A stretch of DNA of 64,000 nt, taken from positions 9,106,230 through 9,170,229 of the forward strand of contig CP092872.1 of NCBI GenBank assembly GCA_030710605.1. The letters are read 5' to 3'. A model generated the notes under the pieces. It was not told the origin of the DNA and did no database searches. It worked only from the letters and a program-made list of their open reading frames with translations. Each line of letters starts with the position of its first letter. Within the stretch, counting starts at the first letter, position 1. Below, piece after piece: positions 10,701 to 20,672 of this stretch. This stretch comes from Cordylochernes scorpioides. Taxonomy: Eukaryota > Arthropoda > Arachnida > Pseudoscorpiones > Chernetidae. The translations under genes were made by a program, and so were the position numbers.

Positions 10701-13700
10701 TTTAAACAGAAAAAAGTGTCCAATGCAGGAATCGAACCCGGGTCATAGTTGCCTAAAACCGAACGGTTTGACCAGCCTTTCACCGACCCCCAGGGGTGGA
10801 CATGAAGTATGAAAGGATGAATTGTGAAGAGTAATGATGAAATAAAAGTGTAAAAGTTCCCATCCTTTGACACTTTTATTTTTCCATTTATCATTACTCT
10901 TCACAATTCATCCTTTCATACTTAACCCCTAAGGTTAGAAATAATCGTTATTTCTTCTTAAAAATAAATTTCGATTTTTTGTTTAAAAGAAACACATGCG
11001 GGGTAATTTTCAAATGTCGTTTTACAATCATGAGCTGCATTATATTGTATTATAAAATCCAAATTGTACCTAATCACTTTAAAAGTTGTTTTCACGTTGT
11101 TATAATGAGGTTCCATTGTATTTATATATTATGATGCATTAGTGCGCCATCTGGTATCAAAATTCAAAACTATTATTATAGACACGTATGATTCTTTTTT
11201 TTTTTTTTTTTTTTATAAAAAAATTTCTACTATCTTTACTGCAATGGAAAAATTAATGGGAGGGCCTGGCTTATCAGTAGCCTCTTATTAATTTTTCCAT
11301 TGCAGTAAGCACAGTAGAAATTGTTTATTTAAAAAAAAGAATCATACGCTTCTATAATAGTTTCGAATTTTGATAATTTATGTATATATGCACACCTTCA
11401 CATGCACATTTATTTATTTAACAGTTGGGAGAGACACGCCATATCCACAATTTGGATAATTGCGGGTATATTTTAAATTATATACAATTAATACAATTGA
11501 ATGCACATGTGAAGCTTTACTTACCTTACTACTGCTTTACAAGCTTGATACCTTAGTGTGATTGAGTGGAGATAAGAAAGAAGAAGACATGTACATCATT
11601 TAAACATGTTTATCCACCATGTCTAAAAAAGTGTTTCTAACTGTGATGTTCCATCAGTTTTGTCATGTCAGCCTTCCATAATGGCATGCTGAGGACCATG
11701 AAAGCCAATTACGCCGTCAAGTAAGTAGTTATACCTAGATTGTGTTTTTGCTGTTGTTTCTTATCTCCTTGTGTAAATATTACACGAATTCCATGATCTC
11801 ATGGAATGGGGTGTAGGGGTGCAGCTTTCGTTTATCATGGCATCATGATCCAGGCACACTTTGGTGAAAGTCTGACTTTGCCTGTAGTTTGAGGCCATTC
11901 CTAACCTTGAAGCAGACACCTTTGCTGCCGACTCTAACATGAGTACAGACACAGCTTTTCTGTATCCCTGGAGAAGGAGCCCTTGCTGAGGTCTATCAAC
12001 CGGGTCAGTTGAACTCAGGATTTTTAAAGAGGTCTTTCTCCTCTTCTAACAATACTGCTGTTTGTCCGCGACTGCTTATTTGTCAGTTATTCTGCTTGTT
12101 TCACAGTTGGCCTTCATATCTGAAGGTCGTTCCCCTATCTGCCACCTGGGGATGTTGCCTTGTAAACCTAGATTATACACCCCCTATAGATATCTCACAG
12201 ATGTGGGATAGATTCAAATATTCTCTAGAAAGGTAATAATCTAGAAAAAAAGGTCACCTCTCCCTTCAAAATAAACACTAAATCTAAACACCTATTGATC
12301 ATTTATGCAAACTAGTAGACTCAGGTTGTGGTGAGAAAGTCACAAAACCAGCTTTGGCAAACACCATGATTTTGGGCTAATGGTTTTAAAAAAAAAAAAA
12401 AAGAGTCTGTTGTGGATTTCTCAATTATGAATTCAGCCTGATTGTAGAGACGATTAAAATAATATGCAAAGTTTTTTTTTTGTGTCTATGGGACCAGTAG
12501 CCTTCTTTCTTTTTAAAACTTACACTCATGGATAAAACTTAAGGAAGTGGAAAGTCTTTGATGTGCCTGTAATCTATTTTTCTTTTTTAAAGGAGACAGA
12601 GGAAATTTTGTTCACACTTGGTTATCTCGTGTGTCTTCAATAAAGGTCATTGTGTATCAAGTATCTTTCAGAGTTATTGTCTGAATCCCGATATACATGC
12701 TAAAAAGTACAACTTCCTCAAGTTATGTCTATAAGTGTAATTTGCCTGATTACAGAGATGGTTAAAAGATTGTAAATAGTTTTTTTTTTTATGAGCAATA
12801 GTTACCCAGGAATTATTTGAAAAGGAAAAAAATAGAATTCAGGTAAAATTTTCTTTTAATTTAGGTTTTTCAAGCTTTCGTTGAAGAGCAAAAAATTTGC
12901 TTGAAAGCTTGCAAAACACAAGGTAATAAGACCAAATCGCTGTTGACCAACAACGCTGTTACCGAAACGTCACACACTATTTATTTATTTGGATTTGGTC
13001 TTATTACCTTGTGTTTATAATCTATAATCCAAATTGTGCCTTATCAGCTTGCAAAACCTAAATTAAAAGAAACTTATTACCTGAATTCTATTTTTTACTT
13101 TTTTAAATAGTTTTTTGTATCTATGGGACCAGAGTAGCCTCCTTTAAAACATATTTCCTACTCAGATCTTAGTCCTATGGAACACCTCCAATATACACAA
13201 AGAACTGATGATTTGTGTCCACAGAGAGGGAGATCTCCGAGTCATCAGACCGCTGGTCTACGTCAGAGAGAAGAATCTCAGGACATTTGCTGAAGAGGTA
13301 AGACAACTTTCTCTACCATCTACTGTCTTGCTATCTCTTCAACACTACCTACACTCATGGATACAACTTATGTTAATGGAAAGTCTTTCTCACCGGTCGT
13401 CTATTTATTGAAGGAGACAGAGACAATTTTGTTCACACCTTGTTATCTCGTGTATTCAATAAAAGTCACTGTGTATCAAATATCTTTCAGAGTTATTGTT
13501 TGAATACATATATCCATGCTAAAAAGTACAACTTTCACAAGGTAAATATCCAAATAAATAAATAGTGTGTGACATTTTGGTAACAGCTTTGTTGCCATCT
13601 TCAGTCTCTTTTGTCTGAAGATAACAATGCTATTATCGAAACGTCACACACTATTTATTTATTTGGATTTGGTTTTATTACCTTATGTTTATAATCTATA

Positions 13701-14968
13701 ATCCAAATTGTGCCTTATCAAGGTACAACATCCTTATGTTTTATCCATAAGTGCATATACAGTGCTTCCCCAACACCAAAGAGTTCTCCTCCAGGCGATC
13801 AGATGGAGGGTCTTTGCTATCTCCCTTTACCTCAAAGCTTAGAATTCTCTATTAGTTGGGGGTAACTGCTGTGAGGGTTTATCACTGATGAGCCAGGCCC
13901 TCCAAATATACGGTTAAACCTGTCTATAGCGCCCCCTCTTGGGACTCACCAAAATAGGGTGCTATAGAGAGGGTGCTATAGACAGGTCACCTTTAATGCA
14001 AAATGTTTACATTTTAATAAAGAGGAAGGCGCTATTTAGAGAGGGCGCTATAGACAGGTTTAACTGTATATATTTTGTTGAAATAGGAACTGTTGTAAAT
14101 TGTTTAATATAGCATTGAGTTGTGTGAAACATATGTTTACCATCACCTGGGATGTCCAGTCTCGGCTTCCAGTCATCACAGAAAACTGTCCGGCTTGCTT
14201 CGAAGCCCCCAAGGTAAGATTGAAATAACCATGTCTATTGTGCTATCATTTACCTGGCTCAATATTTTATTTTTAATATACAGTTAAACCTGTCTATAGC
14301 GCTCCCTCACCAAAATAGGGTGCTATAGTCAGGTCACTTTTAATGTAAAATGTTTACATTTTAATATTTAAAATCGGGCGCTATAGAGAGGAAGGCGCTA
14401 TTTAGAGGGGGCGCTATAGACAGGTTTAACTGTATATATATATATATTATTTTTTTGCTTATCCCTAGTACATGTGGTTCAAGCCATGATAATCATGGTG
14501 GGTAGAAGAAGGCGACTGCTTTTACTGTAAGTACACCACATGTCTACACATGTGAAAAGCGGTTAGACTTTGCACTTACAAATGTGCCAGAGCCCCGTTT
14601 GGTTACTTGCACTTGCTGGTGGTGTTGGACTTTTGCAAGAATCGGGGGGCCATTAAGGTATTTTTTTAAATCAGAAAAAGTGCCTAATGCGGGAATCGAA
14701 CCCGGGTCGTAGTGGTCGAAAACCAACGGTTTAGACCTTCCTTCCACCGACCCCCTGAATTATGTACTGACATCAAGCCGTGCTATGTGATGTCCAGGAG
14801 AGACACCGAGTGAAGCAGCTCTTGGCCAGCCAAGAAGTGATGTTCCCCAGACTGTTCATCTCCCTTAAGGCCGGCCTCAAGCCACTCATGGCCCTCAACA
14901 GGACAGGACTGGACGGCAAGTTCACCCTGCCCCAGCACAATGATGATGATGAGGAGGAAGAGAGCTGA
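4771..14968 (+). CDS. TtcA-type tRNA thiolase (PP-loop ATPase), 7 exons
   Basis: Exons: about 4771-4960, 6140-6257, 8713-8866, 11658-11720, 13225-13297, 14160-14213, 14798-14968. All junctions have GT/AG ends and matching phase, giving roughly 273 residues. Exon 1 has the ATP-binding PP-loop SGGKDS. Exon 3 has the paired cysteines [11 protein letters not shown] and [10 protein letters not shown]. Exon 6 has a second pair, NCPAC. The C terminus ends in an acidic DDDEEEES tail. In bacteria the TtcA family adenylates C32 of tRNA and replaces oxygen by sulfur using an Fe-S cluster held by such cysteines. A tRNA-thiolation role here is inferred from family. It differs from cytosolic CTU1 in the placement of its cysteines. 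The true first exon is uncertain: the frame is open further upstream, but that part is MITE. Confidence 0.85.
5011..5189. mobile_element. pogo-like MITE
   Basis: The ends are acagtagaacctccatgaga and its complement (ggttctactgta), with 'agaggacacctctctacaaa' blocks inside. It lies in thiolase intron 1. Confidence 0.7.
5204..5515. repeat. dispersed repeat with 'cgtcaaaactagacgccatc' motif
   Basis: About 310 bp matching the units at 62040-62330 and 62341-62578, with fragments at 4298-4450 and 12236-12400. The ends are 'aaaggtctcc..tcaaaatag' and its inverse '..tctattttgaccggagag', so it is a MITE-like inverted-repeat element. Noncoding. Confidence 0.6.
5645..5880. mobile_element. foldback element ('gcaagctttcgg' family)
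   Basis: Two near-perfect inverted arms (about 5690-5765 and 5775-5860) meet with almost no spacer. The shared core gcaagctttcggacttttac is also seen in variants at 12835-13100, 29290-29760, 33475-33715 and 47170-47650. It lies in thiolase intron 1. Bases 5881-6139 hold only one arm of another foldback ('gaaacacatgcgggataatt'). Confidence 0.7.
6262..6970. repeat. minisatellite, ~15-18 bp unit, 222-bp higher order
   Basis: Variants of 'ttctgttccataggttcttg' and 'ttctgttccatagggctttg' are repeated. A block of about 222 bp recurs three times (starting near 6262, 6484 and 6706), so the array grew by duplication of whole blocks. It begins only four bases after the donor of thiolase exon 2. Confidence 0.95.
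6970..7765. repeat. minisatellite, 41-bp unit in alternating pairs
   Basis: About 19 units of 41 bp combine 'ttctgttccatagggcctct' with either 'tatcttttctatagga' or 'tatattttctatagga'. The two variants mostly alternate, which gives an 82-bp dimer. It continues directly from the preceding array and has the same founder word. Bases 7766-8136 are intron with nothing recognisable. Confidence 0.95.
8137..8443 (-). mobile_element. tRNA-derived SINE
   Basis: Full-length copy in thiolase intron 2: poly-T, 'gcttatccctagtacacgtg' tail, body, and B box (ggaatcgaacccgggtc) at the tRNA-like end. Confidence 0.85.
8610..8663 (+). mobile_element. 54-bp retroposon tail with 12-bp target duplication
   Basis: Direct repeats aggatacataag lie at 8598-8609 and 8664-8675. 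Between them is only the 3' end of a retroelement: 'tttacacaaggggataagaa' followed by (CAA)n. The same tail occurs at 36410-36460 and, inverted, at 37660-37700. It lies just upstream of thiolase exon 3. Confidence 0.75.
8867..9644. other. thiolase intron 3, first part
   Basis: It contains two copies of the dispersed end motif 'tctccactcaatcatatta' plus 'gtatcaagcttgta' (8915-8955 and 9065-9105), also seen at 11540, 32450, 35815, 38255 and 43730. Nothing else is recognised. Confidence 0.4.
9645..9950 (-). mobile_element. tRNA-derived SINE
   Basis: Near full-length: poly-T with 'gcttatccctagta' at the left, body, and B box (ggaatcgaatccaggtc) at the right. Confidence 0.85.
10016..10325 (+). 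mobile_element. tRNA-derived SINE
   Basis: Full-length plus-strand copy: head gggggtcggtggaaggctgg, B box gacccgggttcgatccccgc, tail 'actagggataagc' and poly-A. Confidence 0.88.
10375..11055. mobile_element. foldback element ('cgaaaaatcgaaatttattt' family) split by a SINE
   Basis: The left arm (about 10376-10475) contains 'acgacatttgaaaattatcc' and the right arm (about 10905-11050) is its complement. A minus-strand SINE (10485-10795) sits near the centre beside the 'taaccttagggatgaag' motif. Relatives: 5940-6075, 22689-23043, 32815-33090 and 34260-34335. Confidence 0.65.
10485..10795 (-). mobile_element. tRNA-derived SINE
   Basis: Tail-to-head copy with B box (ggaatcgaacccgggtc), nested in the foldback element. 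Confidence 0.85.
11128..11390. mobile_element. decayed 'gacgcgtatgattctttt' MITE
   Basis: Inverted arms near 11145-11265 and 11280-11380 share 'cgaaactattatagacgcgt'-type termini and 'ttactgcaatggaaaaatta'. The central ribozyme-like segment seen in better copies (for example 49153-49219) has been deleted, leaving 'ggagggcctggcttatcagt'. Bases 11391-11657 are intron with no identified feature. Confidence 0.6.
11721..12523. other. thiolase intron 4, repeat debris
   Basis: 11755-11990 resembles the dispersed retroposon around 38050-38270 ('ttgtgtaaat', 'catggcatcatgatc'). 12236-12400 matches part of the repeat at 5204-5515. No gene is seen. Confidence 0.35.
12524..12740. mobile_element. MITE with 'acactcatggacaaaactta' ends
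   Basis: Inverted ends tacactcatggataaaactt and 'acttcctcaagttatgtcta..gtgtaa' enclose 'gagacagaggaaattttgtt'. Related copies are at 13340-13540 and 15140-15215, with half copies at 20565-20610 and 55690-55750. A tandem array of one end lies at 59040-59345. Confidence 0.65.
12835..13100. mobile_element. foldback element with a nested MITE
   Basis: Outer arms 'gaattcaggtaaaattttct' and 'agaaacttattacctgaatt' face each other. The 'acaaggtaataag' MITE (about 12915-13045) interrupts near the centre. It lies in thiolase intron 4. Confidence 0.55.
13340..13740. mobile_element. 'acactcatggat' MITE with nested foldback MITE
   Basis: It begins just after thiolase exon 5 (13225-13297). The outer MITE is split near 13540 by an 'acaaggtaa' foldback element ending near 13722. 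Together they fill much of intron 5. Confidence 0.55.
13908..14073. mobile_element. pogo-like MITE (tatagcgcc family)
   Basis: Inverted ends 'ggttaaacctgtctatagcg' and complement. Preceded at 13865-13905 by a remnant with 'tcactgatgagccaggccct', a fragment of the ribozyme-bearing MITE family. Confidence 0.7.
14279..14437. mobile_element. pogo-like MITE (tatagcgcc family)
   Basis: Same ends as 13908-14073. It lies in intron 6 of the thiolase gene. Confidence 0.7.
14449..14756 (-). mobile_element. tRNA-derived SINE
   Basis: Full-length minus-strand copy ending about 40 bp before the last thiolase exon (14798). Confidence 0.85.
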
Positions 14969-15289
14969 CTCAATAAATTTTATTTATTTTTTTACCTCAT
15001 TCTCTCTCTCTGACAGTACTTCTTGGTTCTGTGATTTTCACACAAATCTTAAAATCATTGTTACCAGCTTCAGTCTAAAATCTTATTACCTTGTGTTTAT
15101 AGTCTATAAGCCAAATTGTTCTATATCAAGTGTGAACAAAATTGCCTCTGCCTTCTTTAAAAAATAGACAACCAGCGACATCAAAGATTCTCCACTTCCT
15201 TAAGTTTTGTCCATTCAGGCTATTCACCAAAAGTCAATGTGATGATCACCAGCATCACCAACCCAACTTTGTTCTTCTATTTATCTCCT

Positions 15290-15545
15290 CTAATGCGCCC
15301 TCTAGTCTATAAAGAGGGAGCCAAAAGCTTCCCAATGTGTACTAGGTGCAAAACCAAAGAGGCCACTCCCTAACATATACTAAATTGTATTGGAAAGGAC
15401 AAAGGATCCCTGTACAAAGAACCAAGAAGAGTTCTTGAACTTCTTTATGAGCACGACCTCCAAGATCTTTTCTAATTTAGACTAATAAAATTCATCATAA
15501 GGTTTTTAGTTGGTCAGCCTCTTTAAAAAAAGAGATTTTTTTTCT
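15290..15545 (+). pseudogene. LINE 3' end fragment
   Basis: The reading frame matches the C-terminal end of the LINE at 63154-63516: VYKEGAKSF, a CTRCKT-type cysteine pair, then a stop where the intact frame continues, and finally YEHDLQDL. It is a 5'-truncated, mutated copy, as is usual for LINEs. A second fragment is on the minus strand at 33735-33870 and 34135-34200. Bases 14969-15289, downstream of the thiolase stop, contain only MITE debris and no certain poly-A signal. Confidence 0.75.
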
Positions 15546-15559
15546 CTCTCTCTCTCTCT

Positions 15560-16335
15560 CTCTGGCGCCCCTGCCCTAGTAGAGCACTCAACACGGGCCG
15601 CAATCCTGAGGGCTTTCTGCCAGCGTCTCCTGCAGGAAAACAACAACTACAGCTATTATGTGGAACTCGAATTGGAGATCATCATCCTGCGGGAATTGGC
15701 TATGCCAATTATCTGTCTCAACAGCCAGAGGGCACGCTGGACACTGGACTCAGCATAGCTGCAGGTGTATCCTCTTAGAGAGCTTGTGGTGGGCTGGGCT
15801 ACCACCATGGATGTACCCCTGGGCTGACCTGCATTGCAACTGCTTCGGGGCATGACAAAGATGTCGCCCTACGGCTACCTCATTCTACCTAGAGGCATGT
15901 CACCTATGGGTCCAGCGACGGGTCGTTGACCCACAGATGCTGAAGTTGCCGAGCCGTGCGATCCCTGCTCCGGGAGGTGTTTGCCTCCTGCGAAGTGCCC
16001 CTGGATCTCTTCGGCGTCGGCCTCCATCCCGAGGCAGTGACAAGTGTGGCGAAGGCTACCATCTACAAGTACCATCTTGGTCTTGAGGTGGGTAATGCCA
16101 GCCAGCACATCGACCTGCCCACTCTGTGGGAAAGAACTCTCGCAGTCCATCGGTGGTGGAGTCTTTCCTGCAGTGGGCACCACCAATGAAGACCTTGTAT
16201 ATATTTTATATATAAATGAATATTTATCAACTATTTTATCCATATATTTATCATCATTTATAATCTTACTTATTCATCTTTATCCAATTTTGTATTTAAC
16301 CATATAATGTTTAATCTTGTATGGAGATATTGTAA
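15560..16335 (+). repeat. unknown repeat R1, copy 1 (runs into gap 1)
   Basis: About 770 bp starting after a CT microsatellite. The part from 15858 matches copy 2 at 36598-37622. It contains a fairly GC-rich segment open on the plus strand (15956-16189) and an AT-rich 3' part, 'tttatcaactattttatcca', that stops at the Ns. I do not recognise the family. One strand shows CPLCGKE, but this is too little to call a domain. Confidence 0.55.
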
Positions 16336-16435
16336 NNNNNNNNNNNNNNNNNNNNNNNNNNNNNNNNNNNNNNNNNNNNNNNNNNNNNNNNNNNNNNNNN
16401 NNNNNNNNNNNNNNNNNNNNNNNNNNNNNNNNNNN
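16336..16435. other. assembly gap 1 (100 N)
   Basis: A run of exactly 100 N, a placeholder length. Its left flank is the AT-rich end of repeat R1 and its right flank is inside the copia element. Confidence 1.
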
Positions 16436-18253
16436 CTCTTCATATGAGTTGGGTATAGGAATTTCATCCAAGGCAAAAAGGTTGTGTTCTGTAGGATCAA
16501 ATGTTGGATCAAGTCTTGAATCATCTGATAATTCTTCTTCATCTGAAGAAAGCTCACAATAATATTTATTTCTTGCACTTGGCCTGAGGTAGGGAACAAC
16601 ATTATTTTGTTGTTGTTGTGTAGCTTCTTCAAGTTCTTGAATGTTGGACTCTTCTGATGGTTTATTTTCTGAATCATAATCAAAATTTTCTTCTGGAAAC
16701 TTAAAGATGCAATAGTCCTGTACTTCATTTTGATCACTCTTTAGTAATGATACTCCTTTTTTATTTTCTATAAATTTTACATCTCTTGATTCAACTATTG
16801 AATAAGTGTTTGGGTTAAAAATTCTATATGCCTTTCTGTTTGATGAGTAGCCCATGAATATACCTGAATGTGTAATCATGTCAAATTTTGCTCTTTTTTC
16901 TTTTGGTATCCAAAATTCAGCAATACAACCAAATGTTCTTAGATGTGCCACTGTAGGCTTTTTACCTGTAAAGAGTTCTTCAGGTGTTATTTTCAAATTA
17001 TGTTTGTTTGGTGTTCTATTTTTAGTATAAACAAAGTTATGCATGGCTTCTGCCCAAAATTTGGTGGGAAGCTCTGATTCTACAAGTAGTGTTCTTGTTC
17101 CATTTATGATGCTTCTATTAGCCCTTTCTGCTATGCCATTTTGCGGTGGAGTGTAAATAGTTGTTTTTTGGTGTATAATGCCTTTATTTTTCAGATAATT
17201 CTCAAATTCTTGATTTACAAATTCAAGCCCATTATCACTTCTTATGCATTTAGCTCTTTTATTCAATAGGTTTTCAGTACTTTCTAAAAATTCTTTGAAT
17301 ATTTCTAAAGTATCAGATTTTGAATGTAAAAATTTAACAAATATTTTTCTTGAAAAATCATCTACTATAGTTAAAACATATTTTGCAGATCCAATTGAGA
17401 GTTGTTTGATTGGACCTATCAAATCCAAATGTAGTAGCTCAAGTGGCTGGTTTGATTGATTTTCAGTAACTGTCTTAAAGGGTTTTCTTGAATACTTTCC
17501 TTTTATACAGCTGATGCAATTTTCCATTGATTTCTGTTCATTGTAGTCAAATTTATAAACTAATTGATTCTTTTTCATTATTTCCATGTATTGATCATTT
17601 ATATGTCCAAGTCTTTTGTGCCACACCTCCCATGGGATATTAGTTACTTTGAAAGTGATATCTATTTTATTATTATTTCCTTTTATAAAATATAGGTCTC
17701 CTACTTTGTTTGCTGTAATTATAGTATATCCAGCTTGATCAATAATATGTCCTCCTTTTTGATCAAAAATCACTTTGTTATTTTCTTGTACAAGTTTGTT
17801 TACGGAAATCAAATTATCAGTTAAACTAGGGACATGTAAAACATTATTTAGTATTAAAAAATGATTCACACCATTTAGTTTCACATTTCCTATGTAATTT
17901 GATTTGGTGTAGCTCCCATCAGCTAGAACAATTTTTCTTTCATCAGGTTGAATGTCTTTCATTTGCTCAAGAGAGGATGTCATATGACAAGTTGCTCCAC
18001 TGTCTAGAATCCAACCTTGATATTTATCTTCCTTTATCTCCTCTTCTTTACTGATTGTGGTAAATGTCTGTTCTTCTTTTACTTTAGCAGCTGTAGCTCT
18101 GGGCACATTTTGTCTTGTTTTCCAAGAATGTGTGTTTGATTGTGGTCCATTGTTCTTTCTTGTGGAATTTTCTCCTTTGTTTTTTGGGTTGATAAAATAT
18201 TCTATTGTGAATCTATTGATAAAATATTCCGTGATATATCTTAAATTCAACAA
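16436..18253 (-). mobile_element. Ty1/copia retrotransposon, truncated
   Basis: The minus strand encodes, in order, an aspartic protease start (LDSGATCHMTSS), the GAG-pre-integrase region (WHKRLGHIN, then CISCIKGKYS), and an integrase core with HLDLIGPI, RSDNGLEF and NGIAERANR, whose three acidic residues are visible. It continues through TFGCIAEFW toward where reverse transcriptase should start. Gag is missing upstream, and the polymerase half falls in or beyond gap 1. No LTR was found. The open frame of about 600 codons without a stop implies a young insertion. Its upstream end at 18253 coincides with the outer limit of the left palindrome arm. Confidence 0.9.
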
Positions 18254-18357
18254 TTATATAGGGATCTGAGACTTGTGTGTTATCTTTATTCTGTGATGGT
18301 ACCGTGGTTAGAATAATTCGAGATTATTATATCTATACATAAATTAAATTTATGAAT

Positions 18358-18852
18358 TTAATTGCCATCTATCGTTAATATTTTACCCAAATAAATTTTC
18401 TGGCAATGTGTTTCTTTTAAATATCATTAAATATTATCTCTACAGACCTTACTGCAATGATATGAGTTATTGAATGAGAGGGCTTAGCTCATCCGTAGTG
18501 AACCCTCTCAGCGCTTTCGCCAAATTAATCTCTAGACCGCTCTACTATTGTATTGGATTGGTTTGGAATATAACCTGTATTTTCTATGGAAGGCAGCTAT
18601 AGCATCCATAATTCACTAAACATCCCTAAGCTGCCTTCCATAGAAAATACAGGGTATATTCCAAACCAATCCAATACAATAGTAGAGCGGTCTAGAGATT
18701 AATTTGGCGAAACCGCTGAGAGGGTTCACTACTGATGAGCCAAGCCCTCTCATTCAATAACTCATATCATTGCAGTAAGGTCTGTAGAGATAATATTTGA
18801 TGATATTTAAAAGAAACACATTGTCAGAAAATTTATTTGTGTAAAATATTTA
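18358..18852. mobile_element. 500-bp palindromic MITE with ribozyme-like motif
   Basis: Two arms of about 240 bp meet at 18605. The ends read 'tttctggcaatgtgtttctt' and complement. The right arm keeps an intact hammerhead-like motif (18686-18751). The left arm has the mirrored segment with core changes (CGGATGAG). The right palindrome arm lacks this insertion. Confidence 0.8.
18686..18751 (+). ncRNA. hammerhead-like ribozyme motif, strand-permuted
   Basis: AGCGGU-C at 18686-18692, stem I UAG at 18693, UUGGC-GAA-ACCGCU at 18704-18717, CUA before CUGAUGA at 18732-18738, then GCCAA. An outer helix GAGAGGG/CCCUCUC follows. Compared with other copies, stem I changes from UGG/CCA to UAG/CUA and the outer helix changes from G-C to A-U. 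Both changes preserve pairing. The predicted cleavage position is after C18692. Activity is inference. Confidence 0.55.
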
Positions 18853-20560
18853 TATCTATACATGTTTATAAGAATCAACAACAAGTGTCCAAAGAAGATA
18901 CTTATCCTTGGAGAATTGTTTATTATGATTGTGATCAAAAGATTCCAACCATTTTTATGTTTGATTTCTTCTTGAAATGCCCCGTTGCATGTGTAATAAG
19001 ACTGTTGGATAATATTCTAGTGTGTTTTTATGCTTAGGGATCAGTGAGGCCTGACGATCCATGTCCTTGCAGGAAGAGACCATAAACGACAAGGTCGAGC
19101 GCGGTCGATGATGGTTTAATTGCACATGTGTCTGCCGGCCTGCACTCAAATATTTATGTGGGGAGTTTCAATTAATCCGGTGTGTTGTTGCCACCAGGCC
19201 GTGAATTATTCACTTCAACTTTGTCACCATCTCACGTGCCTCAAGACATCCTGCTTGATGCGACCATTGAAGAAAACATCAAGGTTTCGGACATACAGAT
19301 AAACAAACCTCTCGAAACTTTATATCCCTTGTTGAAGAACAGCACATTTCTCACAGAGGAAAGCCCAAGGACCTAAGTATGTAGACAACGAAATATACGC
19401 TATCAAAAACTCAAAATCTTGGACTCGTTTAGAAGTAAAGCACATGTCATAATGAAAAAAACCCATAGACCAGATATAATACAGACAACCAAACCTTTGA
19501 CATCACAGTCTCAAAACCTTGGATTCCTTGTTGCAAAACAACACATGTCTCAGAGAGGAAAGCTTAAGGGCCCAAGCATATAGACAACAAACCTCTGCCA
19601 TCACCAATTCGAAACCTTGGATCCCTTGTTGAGGAACAGCATATGTCTCACAAAATAAAAGCCCAAGGGTCCAGTCATATAGACAAAAAAAAAAACTCAC
19701 AGCAGCCCAAGCATATAGACAACCAAATATCTGCCATCACAGATTCGACATCTTGGATCTCTTTTTAAAGAACAGCACATGGCTTACAGAGGAAAGTTCA
19801 AACATAGTGACAGCAAAATATCTGCCATTACAGTCAAAACCTTGGATCCCTTGGAGAAGAACAGCACATGGCTCACAGAGGAAAACCAAGGGCCCAGTCG
19901 TATAGACAACCAAAACTCACAGAAGGAATGCCCAAGAATATAGACAACCAAACCACTGATATTACAGACTCGAAACTTTAGATATCTTGTTGAAGAACAG
20001 CCCATGTCTGACAGAGGAACGTTCAAGCATATAGGCATCAAAATATCTGCCATCACAGACTCAAAGACTTTGATCCCTTGTTAAATAACAGTACATTTCT
20101 CACAGAGGAAAGCCCAAGGGCCCAGTCGTATTGCCAACAAAATCTCACAGAAGGAAATCCCAAGCATATAGACAACCAAACCTCTGTCATCACAGTCTCG
20201 AAACCTTAGATCCCGTGTTGAAGAATCGCACATGTCTCACAGAGGAAAGCCCAAGCATATAGACAAAAAAATATTTGCCATTATATATACAAAACCTTGG
20301 ATCCCTTGAAGAAGAACAGCTCATGTCTTACCGAATAAAAGCCAAGAGCCCATATATAATACAGACAACCAAGCCTCTGACATATATTTTTCAAAGTCTT
20401 GGATCCATTTTTGAAGAACAGAACATGTCCTACGCAAAAAGAAAATCATATGCTCCAGACACATATCCCAGCCCAAACTCCGAAAATACGGCTTCAAAAG
20501 CCAGTTTCTTTCTTTAGAGTAATGGTTTGGGAAAGGTCGAATGGTTCACTGTTAAAAAAA
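18853..20560. repeat. diverged tandem repeat region of left arm
   Basis: From about 19300 a unit of roughly 100-160 bp recurs: 'gaaaccttggatcccttgtt', 'gaagaacagcacatgtctca', 'cagaggaaagcccaag', 'catatagacaacca'. Copies are strongly diverged. The mirror region is 55800-56960 in the right arm. 18853-19300 is unique sequence shared with 57160-57520. Confidence 0.75.
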
Positions 20561-20672
20561 TTCTTCATATACATGCTAATAAGTACAACTTCCTTAAGTT
20601 TTGTCCATGAGTGTATTTGCAATGGTTTGTTCCTCAAAGGCTGCACGGTAGCTTTGACTGTTGTTGTTACAG

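Noticed and set aside
15560..15760. DNA polymerase family A fragment
   Set aside because: A few residues (YYVELELE) look suggestive but no catalytic motif follows; not supportable.
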